Origin: Streptomyces sp. WMMB 322
GTDB taxonomy: Bacteria > Actinomycetota > Actinomycetes > Streptomycetales > Streptomycetaceae
DNA: 64,000 nt
Assembly (NCBI RefSeq): GCF_900090145.1
Contig: NZ_FMHI01000008.1
Location: forward strand, 202,778-266,777
Reading direction: 5' to 3'
The position numbers and the translations under genes are program-made. Below the pieces are notes generated by a model that was not told the origin of the DNA, searched no databases, and was given only the letters and a program-made list of their open reading frames with translations. Of the stretch, positions 1 through 9,596 are shown piece by piece (the stretch's first letter is position 1; every line of letters begins with the position of its first letter).

Positions 1-167
1 CGCGTGCCGCGCTGATCGAGGAGGCGGGCGGCCGCGAGTGGACCTCGGGGGAGGCGCAGCGGCAGCACGCCACCGCTCTCGCGGCCCTCCAGCCCCTCGA
101 CCTGCCCGCGCACGTGCGCGATCAGCTGACCGCGCTGGCCGACTTCGTCGTCGTACGCCAGCGATGA
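1..167 (+). CDS. Polyprenyl synthetase family protein, C-terminal end
   Basis: Reading frame 3 is open from the window edge to a TGA at 165-167 and gives about 54 residues ending LADFVVVRQR. This helical tail resembles the C-terminus of trans-isoprenyl diphosphate synthases (inference: a short match, and the catalytic DDxxD motifs lie outside the window). It sits 49 bp before squalene-hopene cyclase on the same strand. In known actinobacterial hopanoid operons a farnesyl-type diphosphate synthase occupies this slot and supplies farnesyl diphosphate for squalene. The start is not in the window. Confidence 0.7.
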   Translation, partial: RAALIEEAGGREWTSGEAQRQHATALAALQPLDLPAHVRDQLTALADFVVVRQR

Positions 168-216
168 CCGCACCCCGGCGCTCGCCGCGTCGCCGGGTCC
201 TCTGGAAGGTATTGAG

Positions 217-2232
217 ATGACAGCGACGACGGACAGTGGCGCCGGGGCCATGGCCGCCACCGCGGTGCCGGCGGCTCCCGAGAGCCTCGTGGGCCGAGCG
301 GAACACGCGACCGCCCTCGCCGTGGAGGACCTGCTCGCCAGGCAGGACGCGGCGGGCTGGTGGAAGGGCGACCTGGAGACCAACGTCACCATGGATGCCG
401 AGGACCTGCTGCTGCGGGAGTTCCTCGGCATCCGCGACGAGAAGACGACGCGGGAGGCGGCCCGCTTCGTAAGGTCCCGGCAGCGGGAGGACGGCACCTG
501 GGCGACCTTCCACGGCGGTCCGGGAGACCTCTCGACGACCATCGAGGCGTACGTCGCGCTGCGGCTCGCCGGGGACTCCCCGGACGCACCGCACATGGCG
601 CGGGCCGCGGCATGGGTGCGCGAGCAGGGCGGAGTCGTCGCCAGCCGGGTCTTCACCCGGATCTGGCTGGCGCTCTTCGGCTGGTGGCGCTGGGCAGACC
701 TGCCCGAGATGCCGCCGGAGATGATCTGGCTGCCGAAGTGGTTCCCGCTCAACATCTACGATTTCGGCTGCTGGGCCCGGCAGACGATCGTCCCGCTCAC
801 CGTGGTGTGCGCGAAGCGCCCCGTCCGTGCGGCGCCGTTCTCGCTGGACGAGTTGCACCGCGACCCGGCCCGCCCGAACCCTCCCCGGCCGATGGCCCCC
901 GCGTCCACCTGGGAGGGCTTCTTCCAGCGCCTGGACCGGAGCCTGCACGCCTACCGCAAGGTCGCCTCCCGCCCGCTGCGCCGGGCCGCGCTGCGCAGCG
1001 CCGCCCGGTGGATCGTCGAGCGGCAGGAGAACGACGGCTGCTGGGGCGGCATCCAGCCTCCCGCCGTGTACTCGCTGATCGCCCTGCGCCTGCTCGGCTA
1101 CGACCTGGACCACCCGGTCATGCGGGCGGGCCTGGCGGCCCTCGACAACTTCACCGTCCGCTACGAACCGGGCCGGGGCGGCGGGCAGGGCGAGGAGCAG
1201 GACGGTCCGATGCGGATGGTCGAGGCCTGCCAGTCCCCGGTGTGGGACACCTGCCTGGCCGCCATCGCCCTCGCCGACGCCGGCCTGGCCCCCGACCACC
1301 CCGCGCTCGTCAAGGCGGCCGGCTGGATGCTCGGCGAGCAGGTCCTGCGGCGCGGCGACTGGTCCGTACGCAAGCCCCAACTGCCGCCGGGGGGCTGGGC
1401 TTTCGAGTTCCACAACGACAACTACCCAGACACCGACGACACCGCCGAGGTCGTCCTCGCCCTGCGCCGCGTACGTCATCACGACCAGGAGCGTGTGGAG
1501 ACCGCCGTACGCAGGGCCGTGCGCTGGAGCCTGGGCATGCAGTCCAGGAACGGAGCCTGGGGCGCCTTCGACGCCGACAACGACAGCACCTTCCCCAACC
1601 GGCTCCCCTTCTGCGACTTCGGCGAAGTCATCGACCCGCCCTCCGCCGACGTCACGGCGCACATGGTGGAGATGCTCTCCGCCGAGGGAAGGCGCGACGA
1701 CCCACGGGTGCGCAGGGCCGTCTCCTGGCTGCTGTCCGAACAGGAGGTCAGCGGCGCCTGGTTCGGACGCTGGGGCGTCAACTACATCTACGGCACCGGC
1801 TGCGTGGTGCCCGCGCTCGTCGCCTCGGGGCTCGCGCCCTCCCACCCGGCCGTCCGCCGCGCCGTCTACTGGCTGGAGAGCGTCCAGAACGGCGACGGCG
1901 GGTGGGGCGAGGACCTGCGCTCCTACCGTCCCGGCCAGGAGCGCGAGTGGGCCGGACGCGGCACCTCGACCGCCTCGCAGACCGGCTGGGCCCTGCTCGC
2001 ACTGCTCGCGGCGGGCGAGCGGGACTCGATGGCGGTGGAGCAGGGGATCAACTGGCTCGTGCGGACGCAGCGGGCGGACGGCACCTGGGACGAGCCGCAC
2101 TTCACCGGCACCGGATTCCCGTGGGACTTCTCCATCAACTACCACCTCTACCGGCAGGTCTTCCCGCTCACCGCCCTGGGCCGCTACCTGCACGGCCCGG
2201 GCACCGGAACCGGGCGGCAGGACGAGAGATGA
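217..2232 (+). CDS. shc: Squalene-hopene cyclase
   Basis: This 671-residue protein cyclises squalene to hopene/hopanol at the membrane, the committed step of hopanoid synthesis. The protonating motif DTDDTA is at residues 405-410, and QW-type repeats (for example RQREDGTW, QSRNGAWG, QNGDGGWG, QRADGTWD) occur along the chain, as expected of the double alpha-barrel family. Length is normal for the bacterial enzyme. The ATG at 217 follows TGGAAGG with good spacing. The stop overlaps the next start (ATGA), so expression of hpnG is probably translationally coupled. The identification rests on family motifs and operon context. Confidence 0.95.
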   Translation: MTATTDSGAGAMAATAVPAAPESLVGRAEHATALAVEDLLARQDAAGWWKGDLETNVTMDAEDLLLREFLGIRDEKTTREAARFVRSRQREDGTWATFHGGPGDLSTTIEAYVALRLAGDSPDAPHMARAAAWVREQGGVVASRVFTRIWLALFGWWRWADLPEMPPEMIWLPKWFPLNIYDFGCWARQTIVPLTVVCAKRPVRAAPFSLDELHRDPARPNPPRPMAPASTWEGFFQRLDRSLHAYRKVASRPLRRAALRSAARWIVERQENDGCWGGIQPPAVYSLIALRLLGYDLDHPVMRAGLAALDNFTVRYEPGRGGGQGEEQDGPMRMVEACQSPVWDTCLAAIALADAGLAPDHPALVKAAGWMLGEQVLRRGDWSVRKPQLPPGGWAFEFHNDNYPDTDDTAEVVLALRRVRHHDQERVETAVRRAVRWSLGMQSRNGAWGAFDADNDSTFPNRLPFCDFGEVIDPPSADVTAHMVEMLSAEGRRDDPRVRRAVSWLLSEQEVSGAWFGRWGVNYIYGTGCVVPALVASGLAPSHPAVRRAVYWLESVQNGDGGWGEDLRSYRPGQEREWAGRGTSTASQTGWALLALLAAGERDSMAVEQGINWLVRTQRADGTWDEPHFTGTGFPWDFSINYHLYRQVFPLTALGRYLHGPGTGTGRQDER

Positions 2233-2921
2233 CGGTCTCCGGTGACCGCGGCCCTCTCCTGATCGCCTGCGCGATGGGCATCGAGCGGCTCGCGCTGCGT
2301 CGCTTCGGCGTCATCCAGCAAGGGGCGGCCGGGCCGGTCACCGTACTGCGCACCGGGATGGGTCCGCTGGCCGCCGGGCGCGCGGTCGCAAGGGCGCTGC
2401 GGGACGAGCCGGAGGCCGGTGGCACTGCCGTCGTGGCGACGGGATTCTGCGCCGGGCTCCTGCCCGGCATGCATCCCGGCGACCTCGTCGTGGCCGACGA
2501 GACACGGGACGCGTGGGGCCGCACGGAGTGCACCCGCACGGAGCTGCTGGCCGAGGCGCTGCGTCCGTACGGAACGGTGCACGTGGGGCCGCTCGCCGGC
2601 TCCGCGCACATCGTGCGCGGGCCCTCACGCTCCGCCCTGCGCACCGCCACCTCCGCCGTCGCCGCCGACATGGAGTCGGCCGCCACGCTCCGCACCGCCA
2701 CGACGCCCGCCGGACGGCGCGGCGCGTCCGGCGGGCCGGACCCCTCGGCGCCGGAGCGGAGACGTCCCGTTGCGGCCGTACGGGTGGTGGTGGACGCGCC
2801 CGGACATGAACTGATCCGTCTCGGGACACTGCGAGGTGGAATATCGGCATTCCGCATGCTCAGCGGAGTTGTGCCCGCATTCCTCGAATGGCACCGATCC
2901 TTGCTGCTCCCCTGGAGGTGA
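2229..2921 (+). CDS. hpnG: HpnG-like hopanoid nucleoside phosphorylase
   Basis: The 230-residue product resembles the MTA/SAH nucleosidase-like fold of HpnG: an N-terminal LLIACAMGIE strand, TGMGP, and the purine-pocket segment DMESAA about two thirds along. In characterised hopanoid pathways HpnG removes adenine from adenosylhopane (made by HpnH) to give a ribosyl or phosphoribosyl hopane. The ATG overlaps the shc stop by four bases. The 30-residue PAGRRGASGGPDPS region is a low-complexity insert typical of streptomycete versions. Assignment depends as much on the shc-hpnG-hpnH order as on the protein itself. Confidence 0.85.
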   Translation: MTVSGDRGPLLIACAMGIERLALRRFGVIQQGAAGPVTVLRTGMGPLAAGRAVARALRDEPEAGGTAVVATGFCAGLLPGMHPGDLVVADETRDAWGRTECTRTELLAEALRPYGTVHVGPLAGSAHIVRGPSRSALRTATSAVAADMESAATLRTATTPAGRRGASGGPDPSAPERRRPVAAVRVVVDAPGHELIRLGTLRGGISAFRMLSGVVPAFLEWHRSLLLPWR

Positions 2922-2928
2922 GCGAGTC

Positions 2929-3942
2929 ATGGCCATGCCTCTGCGTCAGACCGTCCGAATCGGCAGCTACCTCTTCCGGCAGAAGCTGCGAGGCCGCGAG
3001 AAGTTCCCGTTGATCGTGGAGCTGGAGCCGCTGTTCGCGTGCAACCTGAAGTGCGAGGGATGCGGGAAGATCCAGCACCCCGCGGGACTCCTCAAGCAGC
3101 GGATGCCGGTGGCGCAGGCGGTGGGCGCGGTGACGGAGTCCGGTGCGCCGATGGTCTCGATCGCCGGCGGCGAGCCGCTGATGCACCCCCAGATCGGTGA
3201 GATCGTCAGGCAGCTGGTGGCGAAGAAGAAGTACGTCTTCCTGTGCACCAACGCCATGCTGCTGCGGAAGAAGCTGGATGAGTTCACCCCCTCCCGCTAC
3301 TTCGCCTTCGCGGTGCACATCGACGGGCTGCGCGAGCGGCACGACGAATCCGTCGCGAAGGAAGGCGTCTTCGACGAGGCGGTCGAGGCGATGAAGGAGG
3401 CCAAGCGGCGCGGGTTCCGCGTCACGACCAACTCCACGTTCTTCAACACCGACACGCCTCAGACCGTCATCGAGGTGCTCGACTACCTCAACGACGACCT
3501 GAAGGTGGACGAGATGATGATCTCGCCCGCCTATGCATACGAAAAGGCCCCGGACCAGGAGCACTTCCTGGGTGTCGAGCAGACCCGCGAGCTGTTCCGC
3601 AAGGCCTTCGAAGGGGGCAACAGGCGCCGCTGGCGGCTCAATCACAGTCCCCTCTTCCTCGACTTCCTCGAAGGCAAGGCGGACTTCCCCTGCACGGCCT
3701 GGGCGATCCCCAACTACTCCCTCCTGGGCTGGCAGCGGCCCTGCTACCTGATGAGCGACGGCTACGTGACCACGTACAGAGAACTCATCGAGGAGACCGA
3801 CTGGGACGCCTACGGCCGCGGCCGTGACGACCGCTGCGCCAACTGCATGGCGCACTGCGGCTACGAACCCACCGCCGTGCTGGCCACGATGGGTTCCCTC
3901 AAGGAGTCGCTCCGTGCGGCCCGGGAGACCGCACGGGCCTGA
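2929..3942 (+). CDS. hpnH: HpnH radical SAM adenosylhopane synthase
   Basis: This 337-residue radical SAM protein has the CxxxCxxC cluster motif as CNLKCEGC (C38, C42, C45) and the SAM-binding GGEP stretch. A C-terminal Cys cluster (RCANCMAHCGY) probably holds a further structural site. HpnH attaches the 5'-deoxyadenosyl radical to diploptene to make adenosylhopane, the first step of C35 hopanoid side-chain building. I chose ATG 2929 because GGAGGTGAGC lies just upstream; an ATG two codons later is also possible. It starts 7 bp after hpnG stops. Confidence 0.93.
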   Translation: MAMPLRQTVRIGSYLFRQKLRGREKFPLIVELEPLFACNLKCEGCGKIQHPAGLLKQRMPVAQAVGAVTESGAPMVSIAGGEPLMHPQIGEIVRQLVAKKKYVFLCTNAMLLRKKLDEFTPSRYFAFAVHIDGLRERHDESVAKEGVFDEAVEAMKEAKRRGFRVTTNSTFFNTDTPQTVIEVLDYLNDDLKVDEMMISPAYAYEKAPDQEHFLGVEQTRELFRKAFEGGNRRRWRLNHSPLFLDFLEGKADFPCTAWAIPNYSLLGWQRPCYLMSDGYVTTYRELIEETDWDAYGRGRDDRCANCMAHCGYEPTAVLATMGSLKESLRAARETARA

Positions 3943-4023
3943 GCCCGTACCTCCGCGGCGCGGTGGCACGCCATGCCGCCCGTATCACCACAAGGCAACC
4001 GACACCGTGAAGGGGGCCGGGAG

Positions 4024-5406
4024 ATGAGCGACTTCGACCTCACCGAGTTGCTGGCGCAGCGCGGAGCCGAGCGCTACGAGCTGCACGCGCGGCACCTGAA
4101 CCACCAGCAGCCGCGGATGCTGCGGACCATCGGCTTCGACAAGGTCTACGAACGGGCCGAGGGGGCACGGCTCTTCGACGCCGAGGGCCGTGACTACCTC
4201 GACATGCTCGCGGGGTTCGGTGTGATGGGGATCGGACGTCATCACCCCGTCGTGCGGCAGGCACTGCACGACGTTCTGGAGGCGCAGCTCGCGGACCTGA
4301 CCCGCTTCGACTGCCCCCCGCTGCCGGGGCTCCTCGCGGAGCGGCTGCTCGCCCACGCGCCCGGGATGGAGCGGGTGTTCTTCGGCAACAGCGGCACGGA
4401 GGCCGTCGAGACGGCGCTGAAGTTCGCCCGGTACGCCACCGGCCGCCCGCGCATCCTCTACTGCGACCACGCCTTCCACGGGCTCACCACGGGTTCGCTG
4501 TCCGTCAACGGGGAGGCGGTCTTCCGGCGCGGGTTCGACCCGCTCCTGCCGGACACGGCCGTGCCGCTGGGTGATCTGGAGGCTCTGGAGCGGGAGTTGA
4601 AGAAGGGCGGGGTCGCGGCGCTCATCGTCGAGCCGATCCAGGGCAAGGGCGTGCACGCCGCGCCGCCGGGATATCTGGCCGCCGCCCGTGAACTGCTGCA
4701 CCGCCACGGTGCGCTGCTGATCGTGGACGAGGTGCAGACGGGGCTGGGGCGCACCGGGGACTTCTTCGCCCACCAGCACGAGCCGGACGTGCGGCCGGAC
4801 CTCGTGTGTGTCGCCAAGGCGCTCTCCGGGGGCTACGTACCCGTCGGCGCGACGCTCGGGAAGGACTGGATCTTCAAGAAAGTCTACTCCTCGATGGACC
4901 GGGTGCAGATCCACTCGGCCAGCTTCGGCTCCAACGCACAGGCGATGGCCGCCGGACTGGCGACCCTGGCCGTCCTGGAGAACGAGGACCTCACCGCCAG
5001 GGCGCGCCGCACGGGTGACCTGCTGCGCGGCCGGCTCGCGGCGCTCGTCGGGGAGTACGAGATGCTGCACGAGGTGCGCGGGCGCGGCCTGATGATCGGC
5101 ATCGAGTTCGGCAGGCCCAAGTCCCTGAAACTGCGGGGGCGTTGGACGATGCTCCAGGCGGCACGCAAGGGACTGTTCGCGCAGATGGTGGTGGTGCCGC
5201 TGCTCCAGCGGCACCGCATCCTCACTCAGGTCTCCGGGGACGAACTCGAAGTCATCAAGCTCACACCGCCGTTGGTGATCGGCGAGCCGGAGGTGGACCG
5301 GTTCGTCCATGCCTTCAAGGAGATCATGGACGAGGCCCACGACGGTGGCGGCCTGATGTGGGAGTTCGGGCGGAACCTGATCAGACAGGCGGCGGCGAAC
5401 CGCTGA
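4024..5406 (+). CDS. hpnO: Class III (PLP) aminotransferase, HpnO-like
   Basis: The 460-residue class III aminotransferase has the cofactor signature LIVDEVQTGLGRTG and the Schiff-base lysine in VCVAKALSGGY (K265). In hopanoid producers the equivalent enzyme (HpnO) aminates ribosylhopane to aminobacteriohopanetriol. The start follows GGGGCCGGGAG. The gap to hpnH is only 81 bp. In the S. coelicolor-type hopanoid operon ispG and dxs lie between hpnH and the aminotransferase; here nothing does. The substrate is inferred from context. Confidence 0.85.
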   Translation: MSDFDLTELLAQRGAERYELHARHLNHQQPRMLRTIGFDKVYERAEGARLFDAEGRDYLDMLAGFGVMGIGRHHPVVRQALHDVLEAQLADLTRFDCPPLPGLLAERLLAHAPGMERVFFGNSGTEAVETALKFARYATGRPRILYCDHAFHGLTTGSLSVNGEAVFRRGFDPLLPDTAVPLGDLEALERELKKGGVAALIVEPIQGKGVHAAPPGYLAAARELLHRHGALLIVDEVQTGLGRTGDFFAHQHEPDVRPDLVCVAKALSGGYVPVGATLGKDWIFKKVYSSMDRVQIHSASFGSNAQAMAAGLATLAVLENEDLTARARRTGDLLRGRLAALVGEYEMLHEVRGRGLMIGIEFGRPKSLKLRGRWTMLQAARKGLFAQMVVVPLLQRHRILTQVSGDELEVIKLTPPLVIGEPEVDRFVHAFKEIMDEAHDGGGLMWEFGRNLIRQAAANR

Positions 5407-5431
5407 CGAGACAGGCTCCGCCCCCGTCAGC
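5402..5431. terminator. Short hairpin spanning two convergent stop codons
   Basis: GCTGACG at 5402-5408 pairs exactly with CGTCAGC at 5425-5431. The TGA of the aminotransferase and the TGA of the phosphatase on the other strand both lie in the stem arms. This may act as a minimal bidirectional terminator. There is no T-tract and the stem is only 7 bp. Confidence 0.4.
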
Positions 5432-6218
5432 CCTCCTCGAGCAGCCTCTCCCGGAGACGCTCGCGCGTGGACCGCTCCAGGCCGAGCCCCTCGGTGAGGT
5501 ACGGCTCGACGCCGCCCCACATCTCGTCGATGGTGTTGAGGGCGGCGTGCAGATAGGCGACCCGCGCGTCGAAGAGCGGTGAGAGCAGTTCCGCCACCTC
5601 GGGGGAGACGGAGCCCTGGGAACCGCGGTGCATCTTGTAGCGGCGGTGCGGGGAGTTGGACTGCAGATAGTCCTCCTCGATCGCCTCCTGTTCCACGCCG
5701 AGCGCCAGCAGCGTCACCGCGACGGAGAGCCCGGCGCGGTCCTTGCCCGCCGCGCAGTGCATCAGCGCGGGGACGCTGTCCTCCGCGAGGGAGTGCAGGA
5801 TCCGGCTGTGCTCCACCGTGCGGTTCTTGATCATGGAACGGTACGAGGCGATCATGCGGGCCGCGCCCTGGCCGTCCGCCAGGACCGTCCGCAGCTGTTC
5901 CAGCTCGCCGTCGCGCACCATCTTCCAGAACTCGGCGCCGTCAGCCGGGTCGGACAGCGGGATGTTCAGGTTGCGCACGCCCGGCAGCTCCACGTCCGGG
6001 CCCTCGAGGGCCTGGTCGGCGGAGTTGCGGAAGTCGAAGACGGTGTGCAGCCCGAGGCCGCCCAGGAACGCGGCGTCTTCCGGCGTCGCGTGGGCGAGGT
6101 GGCCGCTGCGGAAGAGCATTCCGTGCCGCACCCGGCGCCCGTCGGCCGTCGGGATTCCGCCGAGGTCGCGGAAATTGCGTACCCCGGTCAACGTGGGTTC
6201 GGTGGACTGCTGGCTCAC
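5427..6218 (-). CDS. Tyrosine-protein phosphatase (PTP/DSP-like)
   Basis: The 263-residue protein has the P-loop HCAAGKDRAG with nucleophile C155, the Cx5R signature of tyrosine phosphatases in the bacterial PtpB-like group. The N-terminal NFRDLGG motif and the DFR segment are also typical. The GTG at 6218 is preferred over upstream starts because GAGGAG sits 5 nt before it and the family motif begins shortly after. The product is probably cytoplasmic and may act on phosphotyrosine or phosphoinositide; the substrate is unknown. It converges on the hopanoid operon and is probably transcribed from its own promoter. Confidence 0.9.
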   Translation of the reverse strand: MSQQSTEPTLTGVRNFRDLGGIPTADGRRVRHGMLFRSGHLAHATPEDAAFLGGLGLHTVFDFRNSADQALEGPDVELPGVRNLNIPLSDPADGAEFWKMVRDGELEQLRTVLADGQGAARMIASYRSMIKNRTVEHSRILHSLAEDSVPALMHCAAGKDRAGLSVAVTLLALGVEQEAIEEDYLQSNSPHRRYKMHRGSQGSVSPEVAELLSPLFDARVAYLHAALNTIDEMWGGVEPYLTEGLGLERSTRERLRERLLEEG

Positions 6219-6956
6219 GGATGCTCCTCGTCTGCGCGACAGCCGGTGCCCGATCCGACGATACGACATGGGGGAGTGCGGGACCGGAGATGCGGGGACG
6301 GGAGATGACGCACGGTGCCCGGCCGGACGCGAGGGGTGCCAGGGGAGTGCGTCCGTGCTCTGAAACGCCTCTCCGGGGGTCGATTTCCGGCCCATTATGC
6401 GAGCTTGTGAATTGAGTGGCGAGTGCGTGTGCATGCGGTGAATATGCCTGCGTCAGTAAGCGGTCAAGGGTCCCCGATATATGCGTATGGGCACTTGGCC
6501 CCGGTTCGCTTTCCGAAACCGGGCGGCCGGATTTATTCCGATCCGGAAACGGTTCGTCACGATGGTGCCGGTGCCGCCCGGTACGGTCGGCCGGTGGGTC
6601 CAACAAGGCCCTGAAGCGGGCGATTTCGCAGATCAGCGCGTTTGTGGAAACGAACTCGACTTGTTCGGCGCAGAGTTGAACAGCTCCCTTGGCGGGCATG
6701 CCCGCTTCCGAGTAGGCGTGGCGAAGAGTAACTGTGGGGCCCTTCATGGGCGTTACGATCACCTGGCGTGCCCCGCACAAACGGCTGCGAGGTTCACTCT
6801 TAAGGAGCTGGCGAAGGGTGGCGAATATGTCATCTGCGTCCGCGATGAGTGGTTGTGCGCACTAGCGTGTCCGTGGCTCTGCCCGAGTCCATGCGCCACC
6901 GTGCTCGTGCTTCGTAGAGGCCCACCAGCAGACATCAAGTCAAACCGAGGAATCCG
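6219..6956. other. 738-bp intergenic region, divergent promoters
   Basis: This gap separates the divergent phosphatase and conservon genes. It is visibly richer in A/T than its flanks (for example 6380-6560). I see no ORF with family resemblance on either strand. It presumably holds both promoters, but I could not identify -35/-10 boxes with confidence. Confidence 0.5.
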
Positions 6957-8954
6957 ATGCCTGAACCCCCGAGCCATGCGGTGCAGTCAGGAAGGGGAGC
7001 ACCCGGTCCCGCGCACGCCTCCGGGCCCCGCGCCGGGAACGCCCCGCTGCCCGTCGCTACGCCGGGATCCGACGGAGCGACCCTGCACGTCGGACCGGGA
7101 GCCCCGGGTGCGGCCGCGGCGAGCGGCTCCCGGCGGCGGCACGGACGCTCCCCGGCACCGCTGACTCAGGGCGACACCGCGCTCCGGCACAGCATGGTGC
7201 GCCTGGCAGTCCTTCCCGCGGTGATCGTCGCCGTGGCGGGCGCCGCGGTGGTGGCGTACGTCATGAGCGTCGAGGGGAGCACGGGTGCCTCGGGCTCGCC
7301 CGCGCAGGGTGCCGACGGCGCCGTGCTCTGGAGCATCCTCGGCGCTGCGCTCCTTCTCGTCTGCGGCGTCGTCTTCGGTGCCGCGCACTTCGCCACCGCA
7401 CAGTCCCGCGACGCACTGGAGCGCCACACCGTGCTCCGCCGTTCCGTGGCACGCGGACGTTCCGAGATCCGCGCCCTGCTCAGCGCTCTGGAGCGGGGGG
7501 AGCGCCCCTCTGCGGGTCTCAGGCCGTTGCCGCCCCAACCCGCCCCAAACGCCGAGGCGTTCGAGCTGCTCACGTACGAGCTCGCCCACGCCCAGCACGC
7601 CGCCGAGAGGGCCGTCACCGACGCAGTGGCACTGGTGCGCAGCAACTCCAGCGGCAGCGAGGAGAAGGTCGAGGTCTTCGTCAACCTCGCCCGCCGTCTG
7701 CAGTCCCTGGTGCACCGCGAGATCGAGCTCCTCGACGAACTGGAGAACGAGGTCGAGGACCCCGACCTGCTCAAGGGGCTCTTCCACGTCGACCACCTCG
7801 CCACCCGCATCCGGCGCCACGCGGAGAACCTCGCCGTGCTCGGCGGCGCCGTGTCCCGCCGCCAGTGGAGCCGTCCGGTCACCATGACCGAGGTGCTGCG
7901 CTCCTCCATCGCCGAGGTCGAGCACTATCCCCGCGTCAAGCTCGTGCCGCCGATCGAGGGCACCCTGCGCGGCCACGCCGTCGCCGACGTGATCCACCTG
8001 CTCGCCGAACTCGTCGAGAACGCCACGGTGTTCTCCGCACCGCAGACCCAGGTGCTGCTGCGCGCGCAGCATGTGACGGCGGGTCTGGCCATCGAGGTCG
8101 AGGACCGCGGCCTGGGGATGCCCGTCGCCGAACAGGACCGCATGAACGCGGTGCTTTCCGACCCCGACCGCATCGATGTCGGGGAGCTGCTCCAGGACGG
8201 TCGCATCGGGCTGTTCGTGGTGTCGGCGCTTGCGCAGCGGCACGGCATCGTCGTGCAGCTGCAGAGCAACATCTACGGCGGCATTCAGGCTGTCCTGGTG
8301 CTCCCGCGTGAGGTGCTCGGCGACGAGCCCGCCGCCGGCGAACAGTCCGGAGCCGCGCACGGCGCGCGTGCCCACGGCACCGCGGAGGCGAACGGTGCCA
8401 CGAGTGACACGGCGCCCCTGCCGCCCGCGAGGACGGAGAGCACCGAACACCCGCACGAGCGCCCGCCCTCCCCGCCGGGCACGCCCGGTGCCGCTCCCCC
8501 CGGAGCCCGCCGCCCGGCGGAGCCCGGAAGGCTCCCGTACGAGCCCGGCCCCCAGTCGCCCGCCCACTCCTACTCCGGGCGGCAGCCGCTGCCCCAGCCC
8601 GAGCGGTCCCCGTCCGCCTCCCCGTCCCCGTCGGCTTCTTCGTCCTCCGCCGCGGGGCAGGGTGCGCAGCCCCGCTTCCAGGCCCGGCCGCAACGCTCCG
8701 GGCCCGCCGGCGGTGCGGCAGCGAACAGTGATCGCCCCGAACTGCCCAGGCGCCGCCGCCAGGAACACCTCGTACCCGAACTGCGCGAGGCGCCCGCCGA
8801 CCGCGGCGGGCGGGCGGAGGCCGAGTGGGACGCTGCGGCGCAAGGACACAATCCGGGCCTGATGGCAGCGTTCCAGCGCGGAACCAGCCTCGCGGAGGAG
8901 GCCGGTCGCGGCACCGACAGCACCGGACGCGGTGCACCTCACCCCGCCGGCTAG
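6957..8954 (+). CDS. Conservon sensor-histidine-kinase-like membrane protein (CvnA type)
   Basis: This 665-residue protein has two membrane helices (about 81-103 and 122-144) around a short extracytoplasmic segment, and a cytoplasmic coiled region. An HATPase_c-like domain follows, with N-box ELVENATVF near residue 351 and DRGLGMP. After about residue 450 the tail is Pro/Ala/Ser-rich and probably disordered. No clear phospho-acceptor His box is visible. CvnA proteins act with CvnB-D as membrane-linked GTPase control systems in streptomycetes. The start ATG has GAGGAA 5 nt upstream. It is the first gene of a five-gene run on one strand. Confidence 0.88.
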   Translation: MPEPPSHAVQSGRGAPGPAHASGPRAGNAPLPVATPGSDGATLHVGPGAPGAAAASGSRRRHGRSPAPLTQGDTALRHSMVRLAVLPAVIVAVAGAAVVAYVMSVEGSTGASGSPAQGADGAVLWSILGAALLLVCGVVFGAAHFATAQSRDALERHTVLRRSVARGRSEIRALLSALERGERPSAGLRPLPPQPAPNAEAFELLTYELAHAQHAAERAVTDAVALVRSNSSGSEEKVEVFVNLARRLQSLVHREIELLDELENEVEDPDLLKGLFHVDHLATRIRRHAENLAVLGGAVSRRQWSRPVTMTEVLRSSIAEVEHYPRVKLVPPIEGTLRGHAVADVIHLLAELVENATVFSAPQTQVLLRAQHVTAGLAIEVEDRGLGMPVAEQDRMNAVLSDPDRIDVGELLQDGRIGLFVVSALAQRHGIVVQLQSNIYGGIQAVLVLPREVLGDEPAAGEQSGAAHGARAHGTAEANGATSDTAPLPPARTESTEHPHERPPSPPGTPGAAPPGARRPAEPGRLPYEPGPQSPAHSYSGRQPLPQPERSPSASPSPSASSSSAAGQGAQPRFQARPQRSGPAGGAAANSDRPELPRRRRQEHLVPELREAPADRGGRAEAEWDAAAQGHNPGLMAAFQRGTSLAEEAGRGTDSTGRGAPHPAG

Positions 8955-9170
8955 GGCTGTGCCGGTGCCTTGCCCGCGATCCCCCGGCCTTCGGCATGGA
9001 CTCTCCCAGCCGTTCACCGGCCAGGCGGATCAGATGTCCCCGAGCCCGCGGTCGTACGTACGCAGCACGCGCCGCGGGTCTGATCCCAAGATTCCGACGG
9101 ACCGGGCCCGCTCGTCGGCCCGGCTCCCGCCCGCTCTGCGGTGCACGCCCTGAAGGAGAAGAACGCGATC

Positions 9171-9587
9171 ATGGTGAGCGAAGCCCCCATCGGCCACACG
9201 ACAGACCTCTCCTGGCTGCTGACCGGACTTGTCCAGCGCGTGCCCCACACGCGCAGCGCGCTGCTGCTGTCCTCCGACGGCCTGGTGAAGGCAGCGCACG
9301 GGCTGGAGACCGACACCGCCGACCATCTGGCGGCGCTCGCCTCCGGGCTGTACTCGCTGGCGCGCAGTGCCGGGGTGCGGTTCGGCGAGGGCGGTGACGT
9401 GCGCCAAGTGGTGGTGGAGCTCGACACGTCGCTGCTCTTCGTCTCGACCGCCGGGCAGGGCGCCTGCATCGCCGTGCTCGCCGGGAGCGAGGCCGACGCC
9501 GCCGTGCTCGGATACGAGATGGCGATGCTCGTGAAGAGCGTCCGCCCGTATCTGGGCACACCCGCACGGCAGCCGGCCGGCCACTGA
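9171..9587 (+). CDS. Roadblock/LC7 domain protein (CvnB type)
   Basis: The 138-residue roadblock/LC7 protein begins DLSWLLTGLVQRVPHTRSALLLSSDG, the normal opening of this family. Roadblock proteins act as regulators of small Ras-like GTPases, here most likely the one encoded at 9958. The ATG at 9171 follows AAGGAGAAG; an in-frame GTG at 9141 would add ten non-family residues. It lies 216 bp after the CvnA-type gene and 9 bp before the DUF742 gene. Confidence 0.9.
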   Translation: MVSEAPIGHTTDLSWLLTGLVQRVPHTRSALLLSSDGLVKAAHGLETDTADHLAALASGLYSLARSAGVRFGEGGDVRQVVVELDTSLLFVSTAGQGACIAVLAGSEADAAVLGYEMAMLVKSVRPYLGTPARQPAGH

Positions 9588-9596
9588 GGCGGCTGC

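Noticed and set aside
360..2228. Very long open frame on the same strand as squalene-hopene cyclase, continuous with hpnG
   Set aside because: The part before 2229 is a GC-driven shadow of shc in another frame, rich in Arg/Pro/Ala with no family motifs. Only the hpnG part is real.
6557..6780. Minus-strand ORF starting near 6780 in the conservon upstream region
   Set aside because: The opening residues look protein-like, but the frame soon becomes non-coding in character and runs into the phosphatase gene in the wrong frame.
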